Assembly: GCF_947504145.1 (NCBI RefSeq)
Contig: NZ_CANNGQ010000001.1
Span: 1 to 64,000, forward strand
DNA length: 64,000 nucleotides
Direction: 5' to 3'
Origin: an uncultured Microbulbifer sp.
Lineage (GTDB): Bacteria; Pseudomonadota; Gammaproteobacteria; Pseudomonadales; Cellvibrionaceae
Both the position numbers and the translations under genes were made by a program. Positions 9,474-18,395 of the stretch are shown here, piece by piece. The notes beneath the pieces were generated by a model, which saw nothing but the letters and a program-made list of their open reading frames with translations, was not told the origin of the DNA and ran no database searches. Within the stretch, counting starts at the first letter, position 1. Every line of letters begins with the position of its first letter.

Positions 9474-10703
9474 TCAGATGGTTGCGGAATTCTGTTGGCG
9501 GCTGCGGTAGCGGCTGGGCGACGCCCCGAGGCGCTTTTTGAACTGCGAGAAAAAGGTGGAGTTGGAGTTGAATCCGGCCTGCAGGCCGATATCGGTGACC
9601 GACAGATGGGTGTTCGACGGGTCGGTCAACAGCTGCGCGGCCTCCTCCACCCGGTACTGATTGATGAAGTCGTAAAACGACTGGCCGGCAATACCGTTGA
9701 TGGTTTCCGACAGGTGGTGCGGCGGAACCTGCAGCAACTCTGCCAGCTGCGCGATCTTCAGGCCGGGTTCCAGGTAGGGCTTTCGCTGTTGCATGGTGAT
9801 CTGCAGCTGCCGCCACAGCGCCTCGGCTGAACTCTCGCTCAGGTTGCGCACGGTGGACTTTCTGGTGGCTGGTGTCGAATCGGTAGCGGTGTTAGCTACC
9901 CGCTGCCCCGACCCGGAATCGTCTGCTTCCGGTTCGGCGCGGTGCTCTGCTGACAGTCGGATACTGCGCTGGCGCAGGCCGAAACCGCCCAGCAGTACGC
10001 TGATGATCAGTGGTCCCAGTGCCTGCAGCAGCCCGGGGGTCAGTTCACGGGTGGGTGCCAGCCAGCCGTATATCTCCAGGAAAATACAGACCGCGGCGAT
10101 GGCCAGGCAGGTCAGGCTCAGCACCCGCAGCCAGCTCAGGCCCACGGGCTCGATATCGGAATAGCTCTCCATCACCCGGCGCTGGTAAGGACGCAACAGG
10201 CGCAGTACCCAGATGGCGTAGGCGATGGACGAAACCATCGCCGCAGCCCGGTGTATAAAACGCGCGCGGGTGACCTCGCTGGTGGTGCATGCCGCTTCGC
10301 CGATACAGGGCGCGTTCAGCAGGTCGTCGCTCGCCACCTGCAGTTGCCACAGCCACAGCAGCGCCGAGGCCAGAGCCGGCAGCAGGTGCCACAGGTGGCG
10401 CTGCTGCCAGCGGAATTCCGGTTCCGTCAGCAGTCGGCAATAGAAGTACAGCAGGGGGCCGAAAAGCAGTTGCAGGGCAAACAGGGCGTAGAAGAGCGCC
10501 GACGGCGACTGCACCTCGGTGTGCGGTACATAGGCGAGAGCCAGCAGGCTCATCATCGCCAGTAGCGCGCCGAGGCAGCGGTTTGCACGGCGGTTACCCC
10601 AGGGAGCCATAAACAGCAGCAGCGCCAGGGTGAAACCGCTGGCGCCGCCAAACAGAATAACGAGGCTGGAGAGGTGCAGGGTGAACTCTTGGGTCAGGAG
10701 CAT
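9474..10703 (-). CDS. AraC family regulator with multi-pass membrane N-terminus
   Basis: The protein has 409 residues. The first 245 or so carry six to seven hydrophobic segments (for example LVILFGGASGFTLALLLFMA). The last 100 form a two-helix-turn-helix AraC DNA-binding domain, with FYDFINQYRVEEA and the second-HTH signature near DIGLQAGFNSNSTFFSQFKK. Such regulators sense a signal in the membrane or periplasm. It lies 171 bases upstream of the TonB receptor on the same strand and 43 bases after the kinase gene. It could control either locus, with the receptor the likelier target. Confidence 0.9.
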   Translation of the reverse strand: MLLTQEFTLHLSSLVILFGGASGFTLALLLFMAPWGNRRANRCLGALLAMMSLLALAYVPHTEVQSPSALFYALFALQLLFGPLLYFYCRLLTEPEFRWQQRHLWHLLPALASALLWLWQLQVASDDLLNAPCIGEAACTTSEVTRARFIHRAAAMVSSIAYAIWVLRLLRPYQRRVMESYSDIEPVGLSWLRVLSLTCLAIAAVCIFLEIYGWLAPTRELTPGLLQALGPLIISVLLGGFGLRQRSIRLSAEHRAEPEADDSGSGQRVANTATDSTPATRKSTVRNLSESSAEALWRQLQITMQQRKPYLEPGLKIAQLAELLQVPPHHLSETINGIAGQSFYDFINQYRVEEAAQLLTDPSNTHLSVTDIGLQAGFNSNSTFFSQFKKRLGASPSRYRSRQQNSATI

Positions 10704-10745
10704 GGGCGCGGATACATCTGATGGCCTGGCTGAATGGGGACAAGC

Positions 10746-11609
10746 TTACTCAAAAGCCGTCAGCAGGTCAGTGATTTCTGCAATCAGGGCCGTTTCATCG
10801 CGGAAACTGTTGGTGGATTGAGTGGCCTGTACGGCATACCAGAGCACCGACAGGTAGCGGTATATCCGCTGCCAGTGAGCCAGCTTGTGCAGGTCGGCCT
10901 CACTGGCGGGGCGCTGCAGATACGCCGTGAGCAGATCCCGCTGCTGGCGGTGATCCAGCCGGTAGCCCTGTGCCACCGTCGCCAAGTCAAAGAAGGGGTC
11001 GCCGACCGCGGCGTACTCCCAGTCGATGGCGCGAAGGTTTCCGGAGTTATCCACAAGGAGGTTGTCCGGCAGCAGATCGTTGTGACACAGCCGCTCGGTC
11101 GCCGGGCTGTTGCGGTTGCACTGGAGTAGTGACTCCATCCTCGTACGCAGTTTCGAGAGAGCCGGGAAGAAGCGGGACGATGGGTCGATGGACTGCCAGT
11201 AGCGGTTGGCCTTGTCGGCAATGTCCAGGTGGGCGGAAATTGGCGGTAACCGGTGAATCCGCCGCAGCAATTCTGCGACTTGTTCAAGGGCCCGTGGAAG
11301 ACTTGGATCCAGCGGCGCGCTGTGGATATATCGGGTCAGCAGGTAGCGGTATTCCAGGTCGGCATACACCAGCGGGGCGCACAGGCCCTGGGCGCTTGCC
11401 CGGCGCAGGGCTTCGGCCTCTGCGGCGCGGTCGAGATCCAGCGCGCGGGAGTTGGGCGCGTTGATGCGCAACACCAGCCTGTCATCACCGGACTGCAACA
11501 GAAAACTGCGGTTGGTCAGCCCGCCGGCGAGCGGGCCAATCACTTGCGGTGGGCGGTCGCTCCATCGCCGCCAGTCGCTGGCGAGAAGCTTAATCACCTC
11601 CGTGTTCAT
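10746..11609 (-). CDS. Thiamine kinase-like phosphotransferase
   Basis: Choline/aminoglycoside phosphotransferase (APH) fold, 287 residues. The N-lobe ATP site shows GPLAGGLTNRSF. The catalytic loop is CHNDLLPDNLLVD and the metal-binding Asp is in AIDWEYAAVGDPFFDLA. The start codon overlaps the stop of the PnuT gene (ATGA). The TPP riboswitch at the head of the operon argues for phosphorylation of imported thiamine, the role of YcfN/ThiK-type enzymes. Related folds phosphorylate choline, so the substrate is inferred from context. Confidence 0.85.
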   Translation of the reverse strand: MNTEVIKLLASDWRRWSDRPPQVIGPLAGGLTNRSFLLQSGDDRLVLRINAPNSRALDLDRAAEAEALRRASAQGLCAPLVYADLEYRYLLTRYIHSAPLDPSLPRALEQVAELLRRIHRLPPISAHLDIADKANRYWQSIDPSSRFFPALSKLRTRMESLLQCNRNSPATERLCHNDLLPDNLLVDNSGNLRAIDWEYAAVGDPFFDLATVAQGYRLDHRQQRDLLTAYLQRPASEADLHKLAHWQRIYRYLSVLWYAVQATQSTNSFRDETALIAEITDLLTAFE

Positions 11610-12244
11610 ACGGCGACCGCTTGCCCGGAATCAACCTGCTGTTGCCGGTACAGCGCGTACCACTGGAAAAATCCGATCACCACCAGAATCACGTAGAGCA
11701 CAAACAGCAGTGCCGTCAGGTACAGCTCGCGGTCGATGTACAGATAAATCGCGGCACCGTCGATGACGATCCAGTAGAGCCAGTTTTCCAGCACCTTGCG
11801 GGTCACCATATAGGTGGTTATGACCGCGCCCCAGGTGGTGAAGGAATCCAGGTAGGGCAGGGCGGCGCTGGTGTAGTTATCCAGCAGATAACCGAATACC
11901 AGAGTGAGCACGCCAACGCCTGCAAATGCGTAAAGGTGCATGGCTGCAGACCAGCGATGAATATGCAGTTTTTCACCGTCTCTATTGCGATGCCGCCACT
12001 GCCACCAGCCGTACACGGCGATCACCAGATAAAAAATCTGCAGTGCCGACTCCATCAACAGGCTGACATCCCAAAACAGGAACAGGTAGATGGCGGTGCT
12101 GGCAAAGGCGGCGTACCAGCACAGTATATTTTCCCGCATGGCGAGCAGCAGGTAGGTGAGTGCCAGCACTACCGCCGCCACTTCCCACAGGGTCATGGCG
12201 GCGTAGGCGGAGGCGATGGCTTCGCGAATTTCCGGGGAGACCAT
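11606..12244 (-). CDS. pnuT: PnuC-family vitamin transporter, probably thiamine (PnuT)
   Basis: Inner-membrane permease of 212 residues with about seven hydrophobic helices. It has the family hallmarks YAVYGWWQW-like (here VIAVYGWWQWRHR) and a late ENWLYWIVIDG segment. PnuC proteins take up nicotinamide riboside. PnuT relatives in TPP-regulated operons take up thiamine, and this copy lies downstream of a THI element with a TonB receptor and a kinase. Transport is by facilitated diffusion with trapping by phosphorylation. It overlaps the kinase gene by four bases and follows the small upstream gene by three. Confidence 0.9.
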   Translation of the reverse strand: MVSPEIREAIASAYAAMTLWEVAAVVLALTYLLLAMRENILCWYAAFASTAIYLFLFWDVSLLMESALQIFYLVIAVYGWWQWRHRNRDGEKLHIHRWSAAMHLYAFAGVGVLTLVFGYLLDNYTSAALPYLDSFTTWGAVITTYMVTRKVLENWLYWIVIDGAAIYLYIDRELYLTALLFVLYVILVVIGFFQWYALYRQQQVDSGQAVAV

Positions 12245-12247
12245 GAA

Positions 12248-12508
12248 TCAAAGCCCGATGTTCGGGTTCAGGTCGCCATCGATAAATTTGCACACGAAAA
12301 TCGCGCGCCCGGACTGCTCCCAGGATTTACGCATTTCCGCCTTCAGCACGTCCATCACCACATCGTAATCCCCGAACACCTGGGTGCTCATGGTGTTGGA
12401 GATTACCTGCAGCTGCGGCTGTTCGTTCAGACGCTGGATGAAATCCTTGATGGCCGGGATGTACTCATCTTTCAGCGGGTACATACTGATTTCTACGGAG
12501 AGTTGCAT
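12248..12508 (-). CDS. YkoF/MTH1187-like small thiamine-binding-type protein
   Basis: An 86-residue soluble protein starting MQLSVEISMYPLKDEYI, which resembles the ferredoxin-like fold of the DUF77/YkoF thiamine-binding family. The pattern includes a first beta strand with SMYPL, the middle TMSTQVFGDYDVVMDVL and a final strand. YkoF-type proteins bind thiamine or its pyrimidine moiety. Here it is inside a TPP-regulated uptake operon with no signal peptide, so it would act in the cytoplasm as a carrier or buffer. The family call is from pattern recognition only. Confidence 0.7.
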   Translation of the reverse strand: MQLSVEISMYPLKDEYIPAIKDFIQRLNEQPQLQVISNTMSTQVFGDYDVVMDVLKAEMRKSWEQSGRAIFVCKFIDGDLNPNIGL

Positions 12509-12557
12509 ATCAAATCTCTTGAGTTATTGGGGGCGTTCCATGGAACCAGCTCGAGGC

Positions 12558-12672
12558 GGTACCGCTGCTGGGTTTACCTTTGCGAGACACGCCGTGAACC
12601 CATCCATGGGGGCTCGGCTGCGGCCATCCAGGCCGCAGACGGTCTCGCAAAGGTATACCCAGCATCGGTACC
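12558..12672. repeat. Large palindromic intergenic repeat
   Basis: A 31-base left arm (12558-12588) and right arm (12642-12672), both bounded by GGTACC, pair with only two mismatches. Inside lies a second perfect hairpin, CTGCGGCC-ATCCA-GGCCGCAG (12618-12638), plus the self-complementary CCATGG region. It looks like a REP/MITE-type mobile palindrome. It sits between the receptor and the rest of the thiamine operon. A second copy is not evident in this window. Confidence 0.8.
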
Positions 12673-12697
12673 TTCACAGCAATTTCAGTTCACTGAA

Positions 12698-14836
12698 TCA
12701 AAATGTATAGCTACCGGAGATACCCGCAGTGCGCGGTTCGCCGAGCTGGTAATACGCTTCTGGTGCATAGTAATTAGCCGGGTTGTTGCCGCCCTGATTA
12801 CTGAAGTAGAAGCCGCGAGTGTAGATCACTTCGTCGGTCAGGTTTCTGCCCCACAGGGACAAATCCCAGTTGTCGCCTCGGTAGGTAAGGCGCGCATTGA
12901 CCAGCTCGTAGGCGGTGGACTTTTCATTGTGGCTATTGGAGAAATAGAAGTCGTCCTTGCCTTCGAGTTCCACGCGCGCGCTCAGGTTATTGGTTAATGC
13001 ATACTCTGCACCGGTGAAGTACTGGTAGTTGGGAGCGTGTGCCAGGTCGCGGCCATCGAGGTCTACCGGAGGCAGAGCCACTTCTTCACTGTCGTCCCGT
13101 GCGTCCACGTGAGTGCTGCTAATAAAGTCTACAAACTCGGCATTCAACCAGCCGAAAGTAGCGAAGAGTTGCAGGGCGTCGGTGGCCTGGAAGTTGATTT
13201 CTGCCTCGATACCGGTGCTGTTGCCGCCGGCGGCATTCGCCAGGTAGTCGTCAAATGAGGGGTTTTGTGGATCCGGGTTGAAAATGGACTGCTTGGCCTG
13301 GACGTTTTTGCGGTCCTGGTAGAAAGCAGAAAGCTGTGCCTGTAGCCGGTTTTCCAGCCAGTCACCTTTTACACCCAGCTCATAGTTCAGCATGCTTTCT
13401 GTATCGAACAGGTACGCATCAGGCCCAATAGCTTCGTTGTCATCGGCTACGGAATTGATGTAGCCGTTTACGCCACCCGCCTTGTAGCCCCGGGATAGGG
13501 TACCGTAAATCAGAGTGTTGTCATCGGCACTGAATTGCAGGGTGATATTACCGCCCCACAGGTTCTCATCATTGCTGTTGGTGACTTCAAGGTTGTCACT
13601 GTAATCCGCGCGGCGCTGCTCCAGGCGCAGGCCGGTGATCAATTCAAGGCGGTCCGTGAGCGCAGTGTTCAGCTGCCCGTAAATCGCCGCATTGTCGGTA
13701 TCGAACTGACTGGTAAAGCTGGCGTTGCGCTCCAGCGCTTCTTCTTCGGTGCGCAGATACACTCCGGCCACCCAGCCGGTACTTCCACTAAACAGGCGGC
13801 TCTCGTCGGTTGAGACCATGCGTACATCGGCGCTCAGGTTGTCCCGGTCGCGCAGGTAATTGTCGGTGCCACTGTACTCCCAGGGATGGAAGCCAACGTA
13901 AGACCAGTCTTCATCGTAGCCATACTCGGTATCGGAACTGGCGGCGCTCAGTACGGAGTTAATGGTAAACAGGTCGCTGCCGCTCCACTGGGCGCTCACG
14001 GCTCCGGCGAGGGTTTCCTGGCGGTCCCAGCCCGGTTGGTCGGACTGTGTGGTGCGGGAGTTATCGAAGCTGAAGGCATCGTAGCCGTTATCCGCGTCCA
14101 GATAGAAGAGGGTGAAATCCAGCAGCAGGTCTTCGCTGGCTTGATAGCGCAGCTTGCCGCGGGCCACGGTCTCGTCAATATTGTTGGTGTCTTTGCTATC
14201 CAGGTAACGGTTGCGCACATAGCCGTCGGACTGCTGGTTCTGTACCGCGAAGCGGTAGCCCAGCTGTTCTGAAAGCGGACCGCTGGTCACAGCTGACAGA
14301 GTGCTGGAGCCGTAGCGGGCGGCTTCGGCGGAAACCTTTGCATAGGTGTCCGCGGTCGGTGCATTGCTGGTCATACTAACCAGACCGGCCAGCGCGTTGG
14401 CGCCGTACACGGTGCCCTGGGGGCCACGCAGGATTTCCACCTGCTGCATATCCAGGGTGCTGGCGGCGAGGCCCAGGCCGGTAAAGTCGATGCCGTCGAC
14501 TATCAGACCCACGGATGGATTGACCGGGTCGATAAACTGGCTGCGCTCACCGATACCGCGGATCTGCACAAAGCGGCCGCGGGAGGCGCCGCTGGAGAAA
14601 TTTACGTTGGGCGCCAGGTTCAGCAATTGCTCAAGGTTGGTCGCACCGCGGGTTTCGATGGCGGCGGCATCCAGTACGCTCACGCTGGTAGGGGTGTCCA
14701 GCTGGCTGGTGGCGCGCAGTTGGCTGGTGACCACTACTTCCTCGATGGCGGTTTCTGCGAGCGCGGCAGTGCTGATCAGCGCGGATACAGCACCAATGGC
14801 GTGGGCGAGTGGTTTGAAAAAGTTATTGGTCTTCAT
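12698..14836 (-). CDS. TonB-dependent receptor, probably for thiamine
   Basis: A 712-residue outer-membrane receptor. The signal peptide spans residues 1-27 (ISTAALA cut site) and the plug begins near AIEEVVVTSQ. The plug carries VEILRGPQGTVYGANALAG, and the barrel ends AGISGSYTF with the terminal Phe. ATG at 14836 is preferred over an in-frame TTG five codons upstream because it begins a proper signal peptide and follows GAGAGAG. A TPP riboswitch lies in the leader. TPP-riboswitch control of a TonB receptor followed by PnuT and a kinase is the hallmark of outer-membrane thiamine uptake, so thiamine or a thiamine precursor is the likely ligand. Confidence 0.9.
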   Translation of the reverse strand: MKTNNFFKPLAHAIGAVSALISTAALAETAIEEVVVTSQLRATSQLDTPTSVSVLDAAAIETRGATNLEQLLNLAPNVNFSSGASRGRFVQIRGIGERSQFIDPVNPSVGLIVDGIDFTGLGLAASTLDMQQVEILRGPQGTVYGANALAGLVSMTSNAPTADTYAKVSAEAARYGSSTLSAVTSGPLSEQLGYRFAVQNQQSDGYVRNRYLDSKDTNNIDETVARGKLRYQASEDLLLDFTLFYLDADNGYDAFSFDNSRTTQSDQPGWDRQETLAGAVSAQWSGSDLFTINSVLSAASSDTEYGYDEDWSYVGFHPWEYSGTDNYLRDRDNLSADVRMVSTDESRLFSGSTGWVAGVYLRTEEEALERNASFTSQFDTDNAAIYGQLNTALTDRLELITGLRLEQRRADYSDNLEVTNSNDENLWGGNITLQFSADDNTLIYGTLSRGYKAGGVNGYINSVADDNEAIGPDAYLFDTESMLNYELGVKGDWLENRLQAQLSAFYQDRKNVQAKQSIFNPDPQNPSFDDYLANAAGGNSTGIEAEINFQATDALQLFATFGWLNAEFVDFISSTHVDARDDSEEVALPPVDLDGRDLAHAPNYQYFTGAEYALTNNLSARVELEGKDDFYFSNSHNEKSTAYELVNARLTYRGDNWDLSLWGRNLTDEVIYTRGFYFSNQGGNNPANYYAPEAYYQLGEPRTAGISGSYTF

Positions 14837-14896
14837 GGCTCTCTCGTACAAATCAGTGAGAGACCCGGAGCGCGACGTGAAGAGGGGAGCTTGAGG

Positions 14897-14996
14897 ACTA
14901 CCTATTCCTACGCCGGTATTAGCCGGATCAGGTTCAAGGGTTTACTGTCGAATCAACTAGGATTCACAGCATCTCAGGCTTTCGCCACCCCTTAGG
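14897..14996 (-). ncRNA. TPP riboswitch (THI element)
   Basis: Read on the minus strand, the leader carries CTGAGATGCT, then ACCCTTGAACCTGATCCGG and TAATACCGGCGTAGGAATAG. These are the conserved helix and junction sequences of the thiamine pyrophosphate riboswitch in the right order. The 5' strand begins GGGGTGGCG. It ends about 60 bases before the receptor start codon. High TPP would repress the receptor and probably the downstream genes. Confidence 0.95.
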
Positions 14997-15146
14997 TTGT
15001 GCATGAGTTTTTGCGGGCGCGATCCTATCAGATAAGCGAAGTGTCAGGAACTGTGGTGTGCACGGAGAACAGCTTCGATAGGATGGTCATATCTGAATCG
15101 CCATTTGTGCTAACTCGCGCAAGGCCAAACGCGTACAGGAGTTGAT

Positions 15147-16145
15147 ATGCGCGCTTTTTCACTACTGGACCTGTCGCCTATAACCGAGGGAAGCGACGCC
15201 CGCACGGCGTTGATGAACTCCCTGGATCTGGCACAGCATGCGGAACGCTTCGGTTACCGGCGCTACTGGATGGCCGAGCACCACAATATGGCCGGTGTCG
15301 CCAGTGCAGCAACGGCGGTGGCCCTGGGTCACATTGCCGCGGGCACTGAAAAAATCCGCGTTGCTGCCGGCGGTGTCATGCTGCCCAATCACGCACCGCT
15401 GGTGATTGCCGAGCAGTTTGGCACCCTCGCTGCGCTGTATCCAAACCGGGTGGACCTGGGGCTGGGGCGGGCGCCGGGCACTGATGGCGCCACCATGACC
15501 GCCCTGCGCCGCGATCCACTGCACGCCGCAGATCAGTTCCCGGAAGATGTGCGCGAGTTGTTGCACTACTTTGCCCCGGAGAGGCCGGGCCAACGGGTGC
15601 GCGCGGTACCGGGGGCAGGGCTGCAGGTGCCGATCTGGTTGCTGGGCTCCAGCCTCTACAGCGCGCAATTGGCCGCGGCCATGGGGTTGCCGTTTGCCTT
15701 TGCCTCCCACTTTGCCCCCGCCATGCTGGATCAGGCATTGCATCTCTATAGAACGCAGTTCAAACCGTCGGAATCTCTCGCTGAACCCTATGCGGCTGCG
15801 GCGATCAATGTGTTTGCCGCGGACGACGCGGTTGAGGCGCGCAAGCTGATGACCTCCATCGAGCAGCAGTTTGTCGCGCTGCGCCGGGGCACCCCCGGGA
15901 AAATCAAACCGCCGGTGGACGACCCTGAATCCATCGCCGGCCCCGCCGAGCGCATGCAGGTGGCGCAGGCGCTGGCGGAGAGCGCGGTGGGAACGCGGGA
16001 CACCGTTGCCAAGTGGATCGACGGATTTCTAGAGCGAACCCGGGTCGACGAGTTGATCGTCACCGGTGCTATCTATGATCACAGTGCGCGCCTGCGCTCC
16101 TTCGAGCTGGCAGCGGAGATTTTGCGGGAGCGGGTGGATGGCTGA
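15147..16145 (+). CDS. LLM class (luciferase-like) flavin oxidoreductase
   Basis: A 332-residue TIM-barrel flavin monooxygenase of the bacterial luciferase-like superfamily, YhbW-like. The start [16 protein letters not shown] is characteristic, as are [10 protein letters not shown] near residue 40, [20 protein letters not shown] core text and GLGRAPGTD near residue 110. It would use reduced FMN and oxygen. The substrate is unknown. AGGAG lies 6 bases before ATG. It overlaps the next gene by eight bases, which indicates translational coupling. Confidence 0.93.
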   Translation: MRAFSLLDLSPITEGSDARTALMNSLDLAQHAERFGYRRYWMAEHHNMAGVASAATAVALGHIAAGTEKIRVAAGGVMLPNHAPLVIAEQFGTLAALYPNRVDLGLGRAPGTDGATMTALRRDPLHAADQFPEDVRELLHYFAPERPGQRVRAVPGAGLQVPIWLLGSSLYSAQLAAAMGLPFAFASHFAPAMLDQALHLYRTQFKPSESLAEPYAAAAINVFAADDAVEARKLMTSIEQQFVALRRGTPGKIKPPVDDPESIAGPAERMQVAQALAESAVGTRDTVAKWIDGFLERTRVDELIVTGAIYDHSARLRSFELAAEILRERVDG

Positions 16146-16551
16146 AACTGCCTCGATCGATCGGAAAATGCACTGGCGGTGGTTCCTCGCCCACTTTCTG
16201 TTTGTGCTGGTGGCGTGGACGGTGTTCATCAAATATCTATTCCCCATCACCGTTGCACTTTCCAGCGGCGCACCCTGGGACAGTCATGTGTACTGGGATT
16301 TGTGGCCTATTGCGCATTTATGGCTGGGCTGGGCAGTACTGAGGCAGCCAGGTTACCTGCGCACCCTGGCCATCGTGATGTCCGTGGTGGAGATCGTGAT
16401 TATCGTCACCAAGTTTGCGCTGTTTCTCGCCGAGCCCGAGTGGGATATCTGGCGAACCAACTGGTTCGTCAACAAGGTCTTTGTGCTCGCCTGTTTTATT
16501 CTGGTTCTCGCTACTGCACTGGCGCGACCGCGCGCGTTGAGTGCTCAATAA
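16138..16551 (+). CDS. Small four-helix membrane protein
   Basis: A 137-residue protein with four hydrophobic segments (around residues 14-34, 50-68, 76-96 and 108-128) and short charged loops. I do not recognise the family. The start at 16138 gives the first residues [10 protein letters not shown]; a longer frame upstream would run entirely inside the oxidoreductase gene. It overlaps that gene and precedes the aldo/keto reductase by 15 bases, so these form one transcription unit. It might anchor or serve a membrane redox process, but nothing shows this directly. Confidence 0.8.
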   Translation: MAETASIDRKMHWRWFLAHFLFVLVAWTVFIKYLFPITVALSSGAPWDSHVYWDLWPIAHLWLGWAVLRQPGYLRTLAIVMSVVEIVIIVTKFALFLAEPEWDIWRTNWFVNKVFVLACFILVLATALARPRALSAQ

Positions 16552-16566
16552 ATAGAGGAAGCCACC

Positions 16567-17499
16567 ATGGAAGGTAAGATGCTACGCCGTCAATTTCTCA
16601 AAATGCTCGGGGCGGGTGTGGTCAGTGCCTGGGGTTTTCCGGGGATGGCCGGCGCACAGTCGTCGGCACTGCTGTCCAAACCAATCCCCAGCAGTGGTGA
16701 ATCGCTGCCTGTCATTGGCATGGGCACCTGGCGCACGTTTAATGTGGGCAACGATCCCGAGTTACTTGCCGCCCGCACTCAGGTACTTAAAACATTTTTT
16801 GCCAGCGGTGGTGGCCTGGTGGATTCGTCTCCCATGTATGGCTCTGCAGCGGATACACTCGGCTTTGCACTGAAAAAGTTAGGTATCCCGAAAACACTCT
16901 TCAGCGCGGAAAAAGTATGGAGCCCCGCCGGTGGCACTACTCGCGAGCAGGTTGCCAGCCTGGCCGAACGCTGGGGATTGAAAACCTTTGATCTGGTACA
17001 GGTGCACAATCTGGATGACTGGCAGGAGCATCTCTCGGTCTTGCGCGAGCTGAAGGCCAGCGGTGTTATTCGTTATCTTGGAATCACCACTTCCCACGGC
17101 CGTCGCCACAACGAGTTTGAACAGGTGATGGCGAGCACCGAAATTGATTTTGCCCAGATGACCTACAACATCACGCACCGCGAGGTGGAGTCGAGACTGT
17201 TGCCACTGGCGGAGGAGAAGGGAATCGCCGTTATCGCCAATCGTCCCTACGACGGTGGCAGCCTGATCAAGGGGTTGAAACGCAGGGAAAAAGTGCCTGC
17301 TTGGGCAGCGGAGGAATGCGGCTGCCGCACCTGGGCGGATTTCCTTCTCAAATTTATCGTCAGCCATCCCGCGCTCAACTGCGCTATTCCGGCAACTACG
17401 CGGGTCGAGCATATGAATGAAAATATGGCGGCGGGCACAGCGCCGCTGCCCGATGCGAAGGCACGAGAGAAAATGGTCGCGTATATCGAATCTTTGTAA
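16567..17499 (+). CDS. Tat-exported aldo/keto reductase
   Basis: A 310-residue aldo/keto reductase with a twin-arginine signal at the N-terminus (LRRQFLKML, then a hydrophobic stretch ending GMAGAQ). The barrel shows the catalytic-type residues in VDSSPMYGSA (Asp and Tyr) and EKVW (Lys). A His is at VQVHNLDD and the product-side motif is RYLGITTSH. Most family members are cytoplasmic NADPH enzymes, so export with a folded-protein signal is notable though known in gammaproteobacteria. GAGGAAG precedes ATG. The substrate is unknown. Confidence 0.9.
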   Translation: MEGKMLRRQFLKMLGAGVVSAWGFPGMAGAQSSALLSKPIPSSGESLPVIGMGTWRTFNVGNDPELLAARTQVLKTFFASGGGLVDSSPMYGSAADTLGFALKKLGIPKTLFSAEKVWSPAGGTTREQVASLAERWGLKTFDLVQVHNLDDWQEHLSVLRELKASGVIRYLGITTSHGRRHNEFEQVMASTEIDFAQMTYNITHREVESRLLPLAEEKGIAVIANRPYDGGSLIKGLKRREKVPAWAAEECGCRTWADFLLKFIVSHPALNCAIPATTRVEHMNENMAAGTAPLPDAKAREKMVAYIESL

Positions 17500-17540
17500 A
17501 TCCATTCTTCCCTAAAAAGTAACTATTAAGTGGGCGCACC

Positions 17541-18224
17541 ATGAGTGAGTGGAATAGCTACCAGATCCAGGATTTTGTTCCCTTCAGTGCGGATGTGTAC
17601 TTCCGCATGCTGGAACGAATGGGGGAAACCTTCTGGCCGCTACAGTTATTCACCCTGGCGGTAGGGGTTGTGGCGCTGCTACTCGCATTGCGCGGAAAAC
17701 CCCGCATAGCGCTTCTGCTCCTTGCGCCGGTATGGGTATTTGTCGGCGTGGCTTTTTTCGCACAGCGGTACGCGAGTCTGAACTGGATTGGGCAAGTCCT
17801 CAGTTGGGTCTGGATTGCGCAGGCGGCGCTGCTGGTTTTGCTTGCTGCGACAGGGCGCGGTACTGCTGATCGCTTGGAATTCCTTTCAGCAAGCACCATC
17901 ACCGGCGTGCTGATATCCCTGATTGGTTTACTGATGTTTCCGTTGCTGGCGCCGGTACTTGGTGCCACTTGGACTCAGGCGGAAGTGTTCGGGTTGCATC
18001 CGGACCCCACAGCAGTGGTGAGCCTGGGTATCTTTATGATCGCCCTGCGCGGCTGGGCTCAATGGTTGACCTGCCTGGTTCCCCTGTTGTGGATAACGCT
18101 ATCTGCACTCACTCTCCAGGTACTCGAGGCGCCCTGGTGGCTGGCCCTGTTCGCGGTAGTTGCCGCGGCTGTCGGCAACCTGATAAGGCAGTCTCGCGCC
18201 ATGTTGTCTGGGCCAAAGAGTTAG
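17541..18224 (+). CDS. DUF6064-like integral membrane protein
   Basis: A 227-residue protein with about seven hydrophobic helices. The N-terminus runs QIQDFVPFSADVYFRMLERM, and a central segment reads FAQRYASLNWIGQ. This pattern resembles the uncharacterised DUF6064 family; I make that match from memory. It lies 41 bases after the aldo/keto reductase on the same strand and may belong to that operon. No catalytic motif is visible. Confidence 0.75.
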   Translation: MSEWNSYQIQDFVPFSADVYFRMLERMGETFWPLQLFTLAVGVVALLLALRGKPRIALLLLAPVWVFVGVAFFAQRYASLNWIGQVLSWVWIAQAALLVLLAATGRGTADRLEFLSASTITGVLISLIGLLMFPLLAPVLGATWTQAEVFGLHPDPTAVVSLGIFMIALRGWAQWLTCLVPLLWITLSALTLQVLEAPWWLALFAVVAAAVGNLIRQSRAMLSGPKS

Positions 18225-18284
18225 AGTGTCCCTCCTCCCCCTGATCATTTTGTCAGGCCGGTTTTTATTTTTTGGTCAGGCACG

Positions 18285-18290
18285 TATAAT
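18285..18290 (+). promoter_or_regulatory. Putative -10 element for the RpiB-family gene
   Basis: A perfect TATAAT 105 bases before the ATG of the downstream gene. The -35 region is T-rich without a good hexamer. Two near-copies of TTTTGTCAGGC / TTTTGGTCAGGC flank it and could be a regulator site. Confidence 0.45.
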
Positions 18291-18395
18291 CCTGCCCCAA
18301 TAGAAAACCGCATCGATTTGGTCTGTTCGTTTTTTGAGCGGGTCGGTCGCGATGCACATTTCGCTGCACAGGCGGGAATAATGGGAGACCGATTG

